Source of the DNA: Piezodorus guildinii
Lineage: Eukaryota > Arthropoda > Insecta > Hemiptera > Pentatomidae
Assembly (NCBI GenBank): GCA_023052935.1
Contig: CM041295.1
Coordinates: 164,505,366 to 164,569,365, forward strand
Length of the DNA: 64,000 nucleotides
Reading direction: 5' to 3'
Within the stretch, counting starts at the first letter, position 1. Each line of letters starts with the position of its first letter. This document shows positions 23,655-36,235 of this stretch, piece after piece. The position numbers and the translations under genes are program-made. The notes below the pieces were generated by a model that saw nothing but the letters and a program-made list of their open reading frames with translations, did not search any database and was not told the origin of the DNA.

Positions 23655-24356
23655 TTATATTTTGAGAAGGTTGGCCAGGTCCCGGCCAGTTCGTATTTTT
23701 CGCTTTTCTCCTTTTTGATTTATTACAATATTGCCGTTATTAGTCCAGACCTCCTTAAAACCAAATGCTTCCTTAGCTCGTTTATATAATATACGTCGTG
23801 TAGGCGTCAAGTCTTCATGAATTGAGATGCCTGTTCCTTTTAATTTAGATTTAGAAAAATATACTTTATTTCTTAGTTCCCTGTTTTTAAATTCAAGTAA
23901 TACTGACTTTTTATTTTCTTTAGCTCGACCAACAGCCCATAGTTCAAACTCTTGAGTGGTCAAGTCCAGTCCCATTTTTTCTGAAGTTATCTTGACAATA
24001 TTCTCCTGATTCAAGACTACAGTATCACTGTTATTGTGTACCACTAATGAGCCACCCCTCATGTTTTGATTTTGTTGATCAGTTTCCTCTCTTAATTTTT
24101 CTAATTCATCACTTAGAGATTTAGTTTTCTTTTCAACCTCAGTTTTTATGAGGTTATTAATTTCGCTTCTGATAACAGACATCACTTTAGTTGTTAATGA
24201 TGTGATGAATTCTTGTGATAAAAGCATTTTTTCTAATTTTTCACGCAGTATAGCCTGGATTGAATTATTCTGTTCACGTGATGAAGCAGCCATATTTTTA
24301 TTGGAATCACTAGGGGCTTGTTTATTATCGCTAGTACTTCTAGTTTTAGGCGGCAT
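23655..24356 (-). CDS. LINE ORF1 protein, coiled coil plus FP-like domain
   Basis: An open frame of about 233 residues from the ATG at 24356 (MPPKTRSTS). Residues 45-115 are strongly helical and charged (EKMLLSQEF; EKLREETDQQNQN), consistent with a coiled coil. The C-terminal part contains LLEFKNRELRNKVYFSKSK, then GISIHEDLTPTRRILYKRAK and a stretch ending GRDLANLLK. This pattern resembles the FP-protein-like/ORF1 C-terminal domain common in insect LINEs, which binds nucleic acid. It has no visible lesion. It may be the ORF1 of the CR1-like LINE at 18866-21945, which has the same orientation, or of another LINE whose ORF2 is lost. Confidence 0.7.
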   Translation of the reverse strand: MPPKTRSTSDNKQAPSDSNKNMAASSREQNNSIQAILREKLEKMLLSQEFITSLTTKVMSVIRSEINNLIKTEVEKKTKSLSDELEKLREETDQQNQNMRGGSLVVHNNSDTVVLNQENIVKITSEKMGLDLTTQEFELWAVGRAKENKKSVLLEFKNRELRNKVYFSKSKLKGTGISIHEDLTPTRRILYKRAKEAFGFKEVWTNNGNIVINQKGEKRKIRTGRDLANLLKI

Positions 24357-24539
24357 TTCTCGGAACAATATCTTAGCAGAGGTTAACAAAAATTCCAGAT
24401 ATAGTAAATTTTCAGTGGGAAAAACAAATTAAGCTCTATCACTTCCAATAGCTAACAAAGACTGACACTGAGCACGATTAGGTCGTTACACACGCATGGC
24501 ACACACACTAATCCAAGATAGATATAAGAGAGATGTACA

Positions 24540-25051
24540 AAGGTATAAACAAATCACGTAAAATATTTTAACCCCTATTGAATGCGGTTAAAGATGCAAA
24601 TAACAATATACTGATACTGAAATTACTGAGATATTAAATAAATTGAAACACTTCGACGGCATTCTAAATACGGAAAATAATAATCAATCTCCTTACTCTG
24701 AATATCAGAGCGCTGAACCATGGATAGACGCACCGAGTAAAGAGAAAGTCGAAATGGCGATAGGATAATTAAAACGTTATAAAGCTGAAGGAAATGATAA
24801 TATCACGAGTGAATTAATTAAGGCGTGTGGAGAAGCGGGCATTTCCAAAATACATGTTTTAGTTAAAAAGATCTGGGAAAATGAAAAGATGCCCGAAGAA
24901 AGGAAAGAATCAATACTAATTCCGATTCATAAAAAAGGACCGAGGACGGATTGTAACAACTATCGTGGGATCTCTCTTCGCTGAGGAAATTATCGGAGAC
25001 TACCAATGTGGTTTTAGGCCGAATCGCTCGACTGTTGATCAAATATTTTCC
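24540..25051 (+). pseudogene. RTE-type LINE reverse transcriptase, 5' part
   Basis: From about 24740 the plus strand reads EKVEMAI, LKRYKAEGNDNITSELIKACG, WENEKMPEERKESILIPIHKKG, NNYRGISL and YQCGFRPNRSTVDQIFSLR. These are the fingers motifs of RTE-type reverse transcriptases. A stop (24768) and a deletion near 24980 break the frame. Jockey B interrupts it at 25052; the gene resumes at 29909. No endonuclease domain is recognisable upstream. Confidence 0.8.
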
Positions 25052-25057
25052 TTACGT

Positions 25058-25115
<58 letters not shown>

Positions 25116-25543
25116 TTTTTAATTTGTATATATTACAATTTGTCATAATAGACAATAATAATAGTGCTACAGGATCTCATTCATACAATATTTACAATTT
25201 AAACAAAAGGAAAGTCAAATTACATAAAATCAAATCAAAATAAATAAACGTATACAATAACAAAATTTGTAGACAAAATAAATACAAATGAAGTTAACAA
25301 ATAAATAAACAAAACATGTCACATTCATACCTATGTACAATATTTACAATCAGCTCGGGAACCCCGGGCGGGGCTTGTCCCCCCACTTGTGGAAGGACAA
25401 GCAGAGTCCAAAGGATCCCAGCGCCTCCCTCTCAGCCGCATCACTGCTGAGAGCCAGCGGAAGCTAAGTTAGGGCGCCACAGCCACAATCACACCGCACA
25501 TGAGAGGAGAATCGGACCAGTGTCAGAACTCCAGAATAGATTT

Positions 25544-28227
25544 TTACAATATGTCTCGGGGCCACTGCCGTTTCAACCTTCTAGGAGGGTTGTATGGATG
25601 AGTGGAGCTGGATAGGGATTGAGCTAGAGGATTAGGATGATGAATGAGGTTCTGGTGGAATTTAGAAAATTTGGATGGAATCAGGTCTGAAATAAATGGA
25701 ACATTAAGGTCGTGGTGTAAGGTATAGTTAGAGACATAATAAGGAGCATTTACTATTGTTCGGAGGACTTTAGATTAAAAGGATTGAATGCGTTTGATGT
25801 TAGAACGTTTAGCTGTCCCCCACAGTTCAAGTCCGTAGGTCCAGATTGGCTTCAGTATTGTCTTGTAAAGTAATAATTTGTTGTCAACTGTTAGCTTAAA
25901 TTTTCTGTTTAGTAGTCTGTATAACTGTCCGAATCGTCTGTTGAGTTCTTTTCGTTTAAGTCTTGTATGTGGGTTCGACGTCAATATTTTGTCCAGTAGT
26001 AAGCCAAGATACCGGACTGTGTCTGAAAGAGGAATTGGAATGGAATTAAAGTAAACTGGTGGACAGGATTTTCGTCGAAGAGTGAAGTTTACTTGTTTGC
26101 ATTTAGCTTCGTTTACCTTTATACGCCAAGTATTACACCAGTTCTCGATAAGACAAAGGTGTCTTTGAAGGATTAAGGATGCTAGTTCAGGATCGGAATT
26201 AGATGACAGGATGGCGGTGTCATCTGCAAATGTTGTCAGAAAGGTGTCAGGATGATTAGGAATATCAGCAGTGTAAAGGATGTAGAGGACGGGTCCCAAG
26301 ACGCTGCCTTGAGGAACACCGGCCTCAATGGGATAAAAGTTAGACAATTCTACACCACAGCGAACTCGGAAGGAGCGGTTTGAGAAATAGGATCGTAGAA
26401 TGAGGTATAGAGACTGGGGTAAATGCTTTTTAAGCTTGAAGAGTAATCCGGTGTGCCATACCCGGTCAAAAGCTTGCGCTATGTCCAGAAACGCACCAGA
26501 ACAATACTCTTTGCATTCAAGGGCTGAGGAAATATGGTCTACAACTCGGAGTCCTTGTTGAACAGTGGAATGATGAGCACGAAAACCAAACTGATGGGAA
26601 GGGAGATTTTGAGATTCTAATATAGGCAGGATTCGTTTTAGAAGGAGTTTTTCAAAGATTTTTGAGAGGATGGGGAGTAGACTAATAGGTCTGTAGGATG
26701 AAGTGTTGCTGGAAGGTTTACCTGGTTTTAGGAAGAGAATGATTGTGGAATGTTTCCACAAGAGAGGAAAATAGGTGGTGCGTAGGATGCAGTTGTAGAT
26801 ATAGGTAAGGAATATAATAGCTTTCTGCGGAAGTTGACGGAGGATCTGGGGGGTAAGGAGATCGTGTCCAGGAGATTTACGGAGGGTCAGTTTCTGGAGA
26901 AGATATTTAACCTCAGAGGGATTCATAGCTTTAGGAGGTAGAGAAAGAGGTATTGGAGACAAAAGGAAGTCTTGTGCTGTTGCGGTATGATTGCTTTGGG
27001 ATTCCGGGTGAGGAGTGAATACTTTGGAGAGGTGTGTGGCGAATTCCTCGGCTTTATCTTCATCAGACGCAGCCTAGGAGTCATCACCACGCGGAGAGGA
27101 TGGGAAACTTGATGGGATTTTAAAATCTTCTTCGTGACATTCCACAGGGAATTATCACTAGAAGACAGAGAGGAGAGGTAGGAATTAAAGGACTGGGAAC
27201 GGAAGGTCGCCAACTCCTGCTTCAATTGTCTACAATAGAAGTTATAGGAGCGGCGATCTGTTGGGTGTCGGGTGCGCTGCCATAATGATCTGGCTCGGCG
27301 TTTTGCACGGATTAGGTCTGTAAGTTGTTGAGGCAAATGGTTTTGCTGAGGAGTTATATTGGAGTGCTTAGGAGAGGAGGCAGTCATGACAGCTTGCTGA
27401 ATGGCGGTAGTGAAGGAGTAGACGGAATCGTCAAGGTCTTCTGGGGTTTTGAGGGTTACTCTGAGGTTAGTATTATCGGTCAGGATTTGGCGAAATAGGT
27501 TCCAGTTGACAGGGCCTCGGATAAATGACGGTGGGATAGGTTTTGGAATTGGAGTGAGAGATACTTTTAGGATCAGTGGACTATGGTCTGAGGATAGTTC
27601 ATCAAGTCGAGTTACAGATAGGTTGAGGGAGCCTAATCCGCTGTGAATGAAGAAGTCAAGGATGTCAGGATTACGGTTAGGATCGGTTGGCCAGTAGGTA
27701 GAAGAATCAGGAGGTAGGAGATTGAAATGACGGGAGTTGAGTGCAGACAGCAAATTTCGTCCACGAGAATTCGTGGTTCTCGAACCCCACTGTTGATGCT
27801 TGGCATTTAAGTCTGCACCCAGAATGACATGATTTCCTAAGGAATTTAGAAAGGATAAAAATTCTGTGTTGGAAATGGAATGTTTGGGAGGGCAATATGC
27901 TGATGTAAGGGTTACCGTAAAGGAAAAAGTTTTGAATACTATGGCTGTGGCTTGTAGGAAATCATGGGTGGGAAGTGGGAGTAAATGATGAGAGAGAGAT
28001 TGGTGCACAATGATAGCAGAACCTTCATGAGCTTTGCCGTCTGGGTGGTCAGTACGGTATGTCATGTATTGCGGTATTTTGAAGTACTGTTTAGTGGTTA
28101 GTCTAGTTTCAGTAATAAGTGCTACGTCAACGTTTTTGTCTTGCAATAAAGCTGTAAGTTCGTCAGTATGATTTCTAACACCATTCGCATTCCATAGGAG
28201 AATGGATAAGGAGTTAGGTGATGTCAT
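25544..28227 (-). pseudogene. Jockey ORF2 with a frameshift and a premature stop
   Basis: Homologous throughout to the 892-residue ORF2 of copy A. The endonuclease motifs LLWNANGVRNHTDEL, LGADLNAKHQQWGS and LSSDHSPL, and reverse-transcriptase motifs FLDIAQAFDRVWHT, AGVPQGSVLGPVLY and FADDT, are all present. A frame change near 27075, between the two domains, and a stop in place of the residue after RIQSF (near 25773) disable it. The true C-terminus, RLKRQWPRDIL, is still visible up to 25547. The ATG at 28227 abuts the ORF1 stop (TAAATG), as in copy A. Confidence 0.9.
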
Positions 28228-29554
28228 TTAAGGATTTTTTAAGGAAGGGATTAAGTTTGATACAAGATTAGTAAGTAGTGATATTAGCGGCATAACGAGG
28301 GATTTGATTTCAGTGATGAAGGATGTCATCAAACTTGTAAGGTCTGAGACATTTGATGGAGGAGGAATATGAGAAATTTGATGCGGATGAGGTTTTGTGG
28401 GTTGGGTAAATTTTGAGGAATAGCTGGTTGTGGAACGGGTTGAGGATTTTGAAGTGTGCGTTGTTCCGGCAGGGCCTCGGCCTCTTTGTTCTGGTTCCCA
28501 CCTCAAAGTAAATGGGCAAATGTCACATTGGAATTAATAATGTTTGATGGTTGTCTTCCACTTCTGATCGGTACTGCGGTTTCATCCTGGTTCTGAAGTT
28601 TTTGGTATCTGGTTTTAAGGTTCTTGTAGATTTGACATCCCTTGTAGTTAGCCGGGTGGTCCTTGAGGCACAGAGCACAAACAGCGGGTGTTGATCTTGG
28701 TCTTGTGCATTCTTCTGACTTGTGTTGTTCACCGCATTTCACACAGCGTGTGAATGCATGTGTATGTGGTGACAATAACTTCTGGTATGACCATATGCCT
28801 GACAATTGTGGCACTAAACTATCTCTTTCTTAGTGTAAGGTTTTTCAACTCTTACACTAGTATAATACAATCTATTGAGGTCATAACTTTTTTCAACTCC
28901 TGCTGATGGCTCCAAGTCCACAAAGAATAGAGGTAGTGGAATTTTATCTTTTAGGACGTTGGTGACTTGTCGCACTTTATAGCCTATCTCCGTCAGTTCT
29001 TCTTGGATATCTGCAGCTGGTGTCGAAGGGTGTAGGTTTCTAATTACAACCCTTAAAGCTCTCTCCTGGCGTAACTGATATGTATGAAAATCAGCTTTGG
29101 TCTCAGTCAGATATTTTACTATTCTTCTGTAGGTTTCGGCGGTAGTCGGGGATATTTTAGTATCACTGGTTCTACTTATACAATAATAACTATTAGGATC
29201 GGTTAATTTATTTAAATGCGTACACAGTAGTTGAAAGTTCTTAATCTTTTTAACAAATATTGGTGGAGGTTGTGGTTCTTTTGGTAAAGGAGAAGATTCC
29301 ATTGCTTCTTTTTCAATTTGAAGGATCTGAAATGGGTTCGGTGTAAAAAACGGCGATTCTTCATTTAATCCTTGTGATGATGTGCTGGGCTGTGGTTCAG
29401 ATCCTAAAGAGGTATCTGAAGCAGTCGCTGGTGGAATCATTTTTTTATTATTATCACGGCGAGGTCTCTGTTTTGTGGGAGACGAGTTTGAACCTGCAGA
29501 TCTAGATCTTTTATTTGTAACTTTCGAGGACATCACGTGATGAAAATATCGCAT
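28228..29554 (-). pseudogene. Jockey ORF1 (gag-like), broken
   Basis: Starts MRYFHHVMSSK at 29554 and matches copy A, including KRSRSAGSNSSPTKQRPRR and the intact PLPLFFVDLEPS. A TAG replaces the CAG codon before the first zinc knuckle (near 28815), a small insertion shifts the frame before RCVKCGEQHKSEEC, and another frame change lies near 28500. The C-terminal MTSFITEIKSLVMPLISLL is retained. Useful as the reference that shows the single missing base in copy A. Confidence 0.88.
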
Positions 29555-29908
29555 TGATTAAAAAAAAAAAATAAATAAATAAATAGGAATAAATATATAA
29601 TGGAATACGAATAAGAAGGAAAAATAAAAAATTAAAGAAAGATAAGGAAAAGAAAAGCAAGCCCGAGCTTGCCGAGCTAGCGGCAATCAGCTGATCAGTG
29701 ACCCTCCTTTCACTTTTTCGTGATTGTACAAAGTAAATTATAACTTTGCTTACCGAAATTTCTCCAATATTCACTGCTGTAGTATTCCTGAGGTCTAGTG
29801 ATGTTCTCCAGACTGAATTCAAGCGAATTCCTACTGAAAAAAACAAAAATCTGAGAGACGAACGTATGACTGTTATCATCGAGCGCATCAGCTGATTACG
29901 TCAAATAT

Positions 29909-31035
29909 TAGAGAAAAAAATTGGAATACAACGGTGTAGTCCATCAACTTTATATCGATTTTTAAAAAAGGCTTATGATTCAATTGACGGTCAGAAGCTA
30001 TATAACATCATGGTCGAACAGGGAATACCTAGGAAGTTAGTAAACCTAGTAGAGATGTGTTTGTCGGAAACATTCCATAAAGTTAGAATCGGTCATAATT
30101 ACTCCGAGAGATTTGAGGTGCGATAGGGTTTGAAACAGAGTAATTCCCTTTCACCTGTTTTATTTAATATAGCTTTAGAATATGTCATAGAAAAGGTGAT
30201 GTTTACCGAGAAAGGCTTAAATATGGGTGACAAGATTCCGGTTTTTGGGGTATGCCGATGATTTGGTACTGCTAGGTGAAGACACGGAAACCATACAACT
30301 AAATACAAGTGTGTTAATAAAAAACAGTTAAGAAATAAGACTCGAATTAAATACCGATAAGTCGAAATATATGATTAGTAGCAGAAACGATGGCGATTTT
30401 GGTGATTTTGTTATATCAGGGCATATTTTTGAACAAGTAGAGAAATTCAAATACTTAGGTTCAATGATAACAAAAAAAAAAATGAAATCCAGGAAGAAAT
30501 AAAGCCCCGGTTAAAGGTGGGAAATGCGTGTTATTATTCAGTTGCTAAATTACTTAGCTCGCGGCTTCTGTCTAAAAACTTAAAGGTTAGAATTTATAAA
30601 ACTATTATTCTTCCGACGGTTCTTTACGGATGCGAAACGTGGCCGCTTACTTTGAAGGATGAACAACAGCTTAAGGTTTTCGAAAATAAGGTACTGCGTA
30701 AAATATTTGGTCCTAAGAGAGATGAGGCGAATGGGGAGTTCAGAAGATTGCACAGCGTGGAATTGCGGAACTTGTATCCTGTGAATATAATTGAGTTGAT
30801 AGCATCGCGGAGACTCAAATGGGCGAGTAAAGTTTTAGGGCTCGGTGAGGAACGGATTCCGAGAAAGTTGGTATTCGCTGATCTGACTGGCAGGTGTCCG
30901 AAAGGTAGGCCGAAGCGTCGATGGGAGGATTGCGTTAAGGCTGATCTCGGGGGCTTGGGCTTGAACGGTGAAAATTGGACGAGTCTGTGTAGGCGGATTT
31001 TGGTGGTATCGGCATCGAACCTTCGGGTTCGGTAA
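29909..31035 (+). pseudogene. RTE-type LINE reverse transcriptase, 3' part
   Basis: Continues the gene cut at 25052: ILEKKLEYNG, palm A as YIDF-KAYDSIDG (with a stop inside), LKQSNSLSPVLFNIALEYVI for motif B, and a damaged C motif near 30250 (YADDL in a shifted frame). From 30517 the last 172 residues are open: VLYGCETWPLTLKDEQQLKV, LRKIFGPKRDE, GRCPKGRPKRRWED and NWTSLCRR. These are hallmarks of the RTE C-terminal region. A short 3' untranslated region and a (CA)n(TA)n tail end the element near 31138. Confidence 0.85.
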
Positions 31036-31102
31036 GCCTATTATAATTATTGTCGACATCCGCTTTGCTGGTTTACTGCTTTGTCCAAGTTTTTTTATGC
31101 AT

Positions 31103-31138
31103 ATACACACACACACACACACATATATATATATTATA
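31103..31138. repeat. (CA)n(TA)n microsatellite
   Basis: CA repeat followed by TA repeat at the presumed 3' end of the RTE-type LINE. Microsatellite-like 3' tails are usual for RTE elements. Confidence 0.85.
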
Positions 31139-32479
31139 TCTAAATCAAACTATGTTTATATTAATAGATATACTGTGATAACTCGGTAGCCAACTTTCAT
31201 TTTCTACATTTTGGGCTAGGGTTATGTCGATGTTGCTGTAATCTCCGTTCCAGTCATTGTGACGTTTGTCTCAAGAGAATCTCGACTGGAACTGATGCAT
31301 AAAAGCACCTTAACATATCATTTTTTAGAATATGTAAATATTATTGACCAATATAACATGATTTTATAAGCAAAGACAGAATTAAATTGAAACATTGAAA
31401 AACGCTACCAACTTATTTTACAAGCCAATATTCTGTATCATGAAGTCATTATTATAATGATGTTAATATATTAGGTTCTTTCTATAAAATATTGGATAAA
31501 TAGAAAGAAAGCGCATTTTTCTGATGTTCGGTGGAGTCTCGTAGCTTAGAGCTATAACTGATCTATTTTATATAATTGCAAATAGAAGCTCTAATATACA
31601 ACTTTTTTCTAAAGGGAAATTAGTAAATAAAGGATTCTATTCAAGATGGAGGTCCGTGAAGGATAGAAGTTATCTTGGAATGAATGAGTCAGCGCCCACT
31701 CACCCTCAGCTCCACTAAATTAGGAGCCCAGTACGTCCCATCTTAGGTTACCTTCGCTCCAGGCCAGACCTTTCAGGGTCGATAAATCCATTAAATTACA
31801 AAAACCTACTGATAATTATTCTTGATCAATTCAATGATTATATTATCCATACTAACTTATTAATTTCACCCACTTATATATATAATATATATAGCAAGGG
31901 AAAGTAATGCCATCGTGAAAATTTCCGTATTTGAATTTTCATCGGAAATACACGTCCCCTAAATACGGGTCTCATGAGTCCAAATACCCACTTCCACAAA
32001 AAGGTCTGTGTGTGTAGTAAGGCAAGCTCAAAAATGATAAGTTATATATGTAATTGAAATTTCAACTTTTGGAAGCGTATGTATGAAAGGGACCGAGGCA
32101 AAGCATGCTCTACGCTGATAGGCACTAAAGAGCAAGTGAAAGAAGAAGAAAGAAGGAAGCGCCAAAGATATTACAGCATTTTTTTAAAAATCGGCGAACT
32201 AGAAGAGCCACTTTATTATACCATGCATTTTTGAATGAATGAATAAAAAATACATTTTTTTATTTTGGGACAGAAAGTCCCCTAAGAAAAATATAATAGT
32301 ACATTTTTGAAATTACTCTTCTGGCTGTAAAGAGATTAAAATATTATATGTATCATTTAAATACATAGTGAATAGCAAATAATGATAAATTTATCTTTAC
32401 GTACAAACGTAATATTACTACATTAAAGAATTTTATATAAACAAAAATATATATTTGAGCAATAAAAAAATTAGGTAAA
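31139..32479. other. AT-rich stretch, no gene recognised
   Basis: No open frame with a known domain and no clear repeat. The right part may include the 3' untranslated region of LINE-D. Confidence 0.45.
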
Positions 32480-33024
32480 AATTAAAGAAAATAATAATTG
32501 AATAAAGAACATAGAGGCTAAACAGTTCGGCTTGACAAAGGCACGGCAAATTGATATTCTAGGAGATGGATGAATAGTTGATGTTTAAAGGCAGTTAACG
32601 GCTGAGATGTACTGATGAACTTTGGTAAGGAATTTCACAATAAGGTTGCACGAATGACAAAGGATGTCTTAAAGAAAGTTGTTTTATGAGAGGGATCTTT
32701 AAGGACTGGGACCTTCTGTTGATAGAGTGGACAGAAGAGAATGGGGTGAACATGTTGTAAATATACAAGGGTTTTTGGTTCTAAAGGCTTGATTTTAAGA
32801 GGTTCCTAAGAAGTATTGCCGTCGGAATTTCGGGTAGAGCCACTTCAACTCAGCGTACCAAGTGGAGACATGGGAGCGCCTGGGAATTCCAAAGATGAAT
32901 CTAATAAGGCATTTCATTAGTCTCTCTAGCATCATCTCAAGCCTCTCTGACAGTCCTCCAAACACTTGGCAGCCATAATCAAAGTGGGGGAAGATAAGAG
33001 AGGAAACTAGGAGCTGCCGGGTTT
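32480..33024 (-). pseudogene. LINE-D ORF2, C-terminal part
   Basis: The minus strand reads TRQLLVSSLIFPHFDYG, then RLMKCLIRFIFGIPRR, WYAELKWLYP and, after a frame change, SFVIRATLLWNSLPKF. These are the thumb and C-terminal motifs of Jockey/CR1-group LINEs. The preceding part of the same gene lies 17.8 kb away at 50822-52340. The two join in frame if the element at 33028-50818 and one TAA are removed (RDLIPI joined to KTRQLL). Confidence 0.82.
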
Positions 33025-33027
33025 TAA

Positions 33028-33089
33028 TAGTCCAAGAGCCGAGGCCGAAAAGTGCGAATTATAAGAAGAAAATTTTCAATGTGATTTTC
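33028..33089 (+). repeat. Left terminal inverted repeat
   Basis: 62 bp matching the reverse complement of 50757-50818 with only a few differences (for example A/G at two positions in the first 17 bases). TAA at 33025-33027 is the putative target duplication. Confidence 0.88.
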
Positions 33090-33350
33090 ACATTTTATCC
33101 AACTAGTACAACAACATTTTTTTTGTCTGCCACCTCCAACTGGTCGGAATCAAAAATGGCGGCCATCCAAAACGGTCACTAAAAACCGAAAAATGGTATT
33201 ATTTGAAGACCATAGACCACGGATATCATAGAAACCGTCAATTTTACCAAAATACTCAAAATAATAAAAATTAACAAGCATCTAATAATCTTTAATATAA
33301 ATGGTGATAGACGTCTGTATTTCTCATAGGTATTGAGATATCTTTGTATA
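33090..33350. repeat. Outer left arm before the nested element
   Basis: One degenerate 142-bp-type unit (with GTCTGCC and TGGTCGGA) is followed at about 33200 by sequence matching 39165-39300 (GATATCATAGAAACC ... ATAAATGGTGATAGACGTCTG). The arm is cut at 33350 by the nested element and resumes at 36698. Confidence 0.75.
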
Positions 33351-33360
33351 TAGCATTTCC

Positions 33361-33465
33361 AAGTCAAATTCAACCTTTTCCAAGTCAAATTCAACCTTTT
33401 CCAAGTCAAATTCAACCTTTTCCAAGTCAAATTCAACCTTTTCTATTTCAAATTCAACCTTTTTC
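33361..33465. repeat. 21-bp subterminal repeats, left
   Basis: Five or so tandem units of CCAAGTCAAATTCAACCTTT plus one base; the last are degenerate. They mirror 36539-36690. Confidence 0.92.
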
Positions 33466-33779
33466 GATTTCAATAAAATAATAAAAATCAAATTAACATA
33501 ATTTTATGTTATTATGGTTATTTTAATTACACATTATGTTTTTAGCCCTTGTGGCTTGTTAAATGTTCCCAGGGGCCTTTTTACATATAATTAGTCAGGA
33601 TTATAATAATAAGTATAACCGATACTTTAATTTATAGACATTTTCGATACAAGGTCTGGTAGTCGGATTAGCGGGGGTCCGTTTGATATTAGTTTTATAA
33701 TCGCGGGCGAAAATATTATCATTAGAGGTTAATTTTAACTTTTTATTTTAACTATTAATTTTAAATGCGCTCGCTTAAG

Positions 33780-34440
33780 AATAGTTTTATTTTAACTTTT
33801 TCGTATTTATTGGATACAAGGCTCAGTAGCTCCGTTCCCAAAGGTTCGTTACCGATTACACTATTAATTTTAATCGCGCTCGCTCAAGTAAAGCTTTATT
33901 TTAACTTTTTCTTATTTATTGGATACAAGGCTCAGTAGCTCCGTTCCCAAAGGTTCGTTACCGATTACACTATTAATATTAATCGCGCTCGCTCAAATAT
34001 GGGTTTATTATAACTTTTTCGTATTTATTAGATACTAGGCTCAGTAGCTGCGTTCCCAAAGGTTCGTTACCGATTACACTATTAATTTTAATTGCGCTCG
34101 CTCAAATATGGCTTTATTATAACTTTTTCGTACTTATTGGATACAAGGCTCAGTAGCTCGGTTCCCAAAGGTTCGTTACCAATTACACAATTAATTTTAA
34201 CCGCGCTCGCTCAAATATGGGTTTATTATAACTTTTTCGTACTTATTGGATACAAGGCTCAGTAGCTCGGTTCCCAAAGGTTCGTTACCAATTACACAAT
34301 TAATTTTAACCGCGCTCGCTCAAATATGAGTTTATTATAACTTTTTCGTATTTATTGGATACTAGGCTCAGTATCTGCGTTCCCAAAGGTGCGTTACTGA
34401 TTATACTGTTAATTTTATCGCGCTCGCTTAAATTTCTGTA
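33780..34440. repeat. 109-bp tandem array, left
   Basis: About six units, each with CGCTCGCTCAA, a T-rich block, GGCTCAGTAGCT and CCCAAAGGTTCGTTACC. Reverse-complement of the array at 34625-36235. Confidence 0.93.
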
Positions 34441-34624
34441 TTTGTGTTTTGGGGTGTTTTGTTAGTGAATGTGTTAATGTTTTTTTAGTTAGTTGGCCTA
34501 ATGTATGTTCATTTCGTGCTTTTGTAACTTTTCATTATTGGGTTACCGCAATCGTTTTTATCAGGATAGTAAGTTATCTTTTTGGTTAATATTTTGGAGT
34601 TTAATAATCTGCTAAAGAAAACGA

Positions 34625-36235
34625 TTTTATACGTCTGTTTTTATTTGATAACCTATACTTGAGCGCAATTAAAATTAATAGTATAATCTGTAACCAGTCC
34701 TTGGTTACGCAGCGACTGAGCGTAGTATGCAGTAAATGCGGACAAGTTAAAATAAACCTCTTCTTGAGCCTAGTATCCAATAATACGAAAAAGTTATAAT
34801 AAACCCATATTTGAGCGAGCGCGGTTAAAATTAATTGTGTAATTGGTAACGAACCTTTGGGAACCGAGCTACTGAGCCTAGTATCCAATAAGTACGAAAA
34901 AGTTATAATAAACCCATATTTGAGCGAGCGCGGTTAAAATTAATTGTGTAATTGGTAACGAACCTTTGGGAACCGAGCTACTGAGCCTTGTATCCAATAA
35001 GTACGAAAAAGTTATAATAAACCCATATTTGAGCGAGCGCGGTTAAAATTAATTGTGTAATTGGTAACGAACCTTTGGGAACCGAGCTACTGAGCCTTGT
35101 ATCCAATAAGTACGAAAAAGTTATAATAAACCCATATTTGAGCGAGCGCGGTTAAAATTAATTGTGTAATTGGTAACGAACCTTTGGAAACCGAGCTACT
35201 GAGCCTTGTATCCAATAAGTACGAAAAATTTATAATAAACCCATATTTGAGCGAGCGCGGTTAAAATTAATTGTGTAATTGGTAACGAACCTTTGGGAAC
35301 GCAGCTACTGAGCCTAGTATCCAATAAGTACGAAAAAGTTATAATAAACCCATATTTGAGCGAGCGCGGTTAAAATTAATTGTGTAATTGGTAACGAACC
35401 TTTGGGAACCGAGCTACTGAGCCTTGTATCCAATAAGTACGAAAAAGTTATAATAAACCCATATTTGAGCGAGCGCGGTTAAAATTAATTGTGTAATTGG
35501 TAACGAACCTTTGGGAACCGAGCTACTGAGCCTTGTATCCAATAAATACGAAAAAGTTATAATAAACCCATATTTGAGCGAGCGCGGTTAAAATTAATTG
35601 TGTAATTGGTAACGAACCTTTGGGAACCGAGCTACTGAGCCTTGTATCCAATAAGTACGAAAAAGTTATAATAAACCCATATTTGAGCGAGCGCGGTTAA
35701 AATTAATTGTGTAATTGGTAACGAACCTTTGGGAACCGAGCTACTGAGCCTTGTATCCAATAAGTACGAAAAAGTTATAATAAACCCATATTTGAGCGAG
35801 CGCGGTTAAAATTAATTGTGTAATTGGTAACGAACCTTTGGGAACCGAGCTACTGAGCCTTGTATCCAATAAGTACGAAAAAGTTATAATAAAGCCATAT
35901 TTGAGCGAGCGCAATTAAAATTAATAGTGTAATCGGTAACGAACCTTTGGGAACGCAGCTACTGAGCCTAGTATCTAATAAATACGAAAAAGTTATAATA
36001 AACCCATATTTGAGCGAGCGCGATTAATATTAATAGTGTAATCGGTAACGAACCTTTGGGAACGGAGCTACTGAGCCTTGTATCCAATAAATAAGAAAAA
36101 GTTAAAATAAAGCTTTACTTGAGCGAGCGCGATTAAAATTAATAGTGTAATCGGTAACGAACCTTTGGGAACGGAGCTACTGAGCCTTGTATCCAATAAA
36201 TACGAAAAAGTTAAAATAAAACTATTCTTAAGCGA
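34625..36235. repeat. 109-bp tandem array, right
   Basis: About fourteen units starting GAGCGAGCGC, spaced exactly 109 bp (for example 34922 and 35031). Central units are almost identical. Units toward both ends are more diverged and resemble the opposite arm's terminal units. Confidence 0.95.

Larger units (their letters stand above)
25065..29895 (-). mobile_element. Jockey-like LINE copy B
   Basis: Same family and layout as copy A: 5' untranslated region (29555-29895), ORF1, ORF2, 3' untranslated region, and an A-rich tail seen as a T-run with (TA)n at 25065-25122. Target duplication TTACGTTAAATAT (25052-25064) versus TTACGTCAAATAT (29896-29908), 13 bp with one mismatch. The insertion splits a plus-strand RTE-type LINE. 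Mutations in both genes show it is older than copy A. Confidence 0.88.

Noticed and set aside
33179..33436. 85-codon minus-strand frame with WKRLNLT repeats
   Set aside because: It is the antisense translation of the same 21-bp array running into host repeat sequence.
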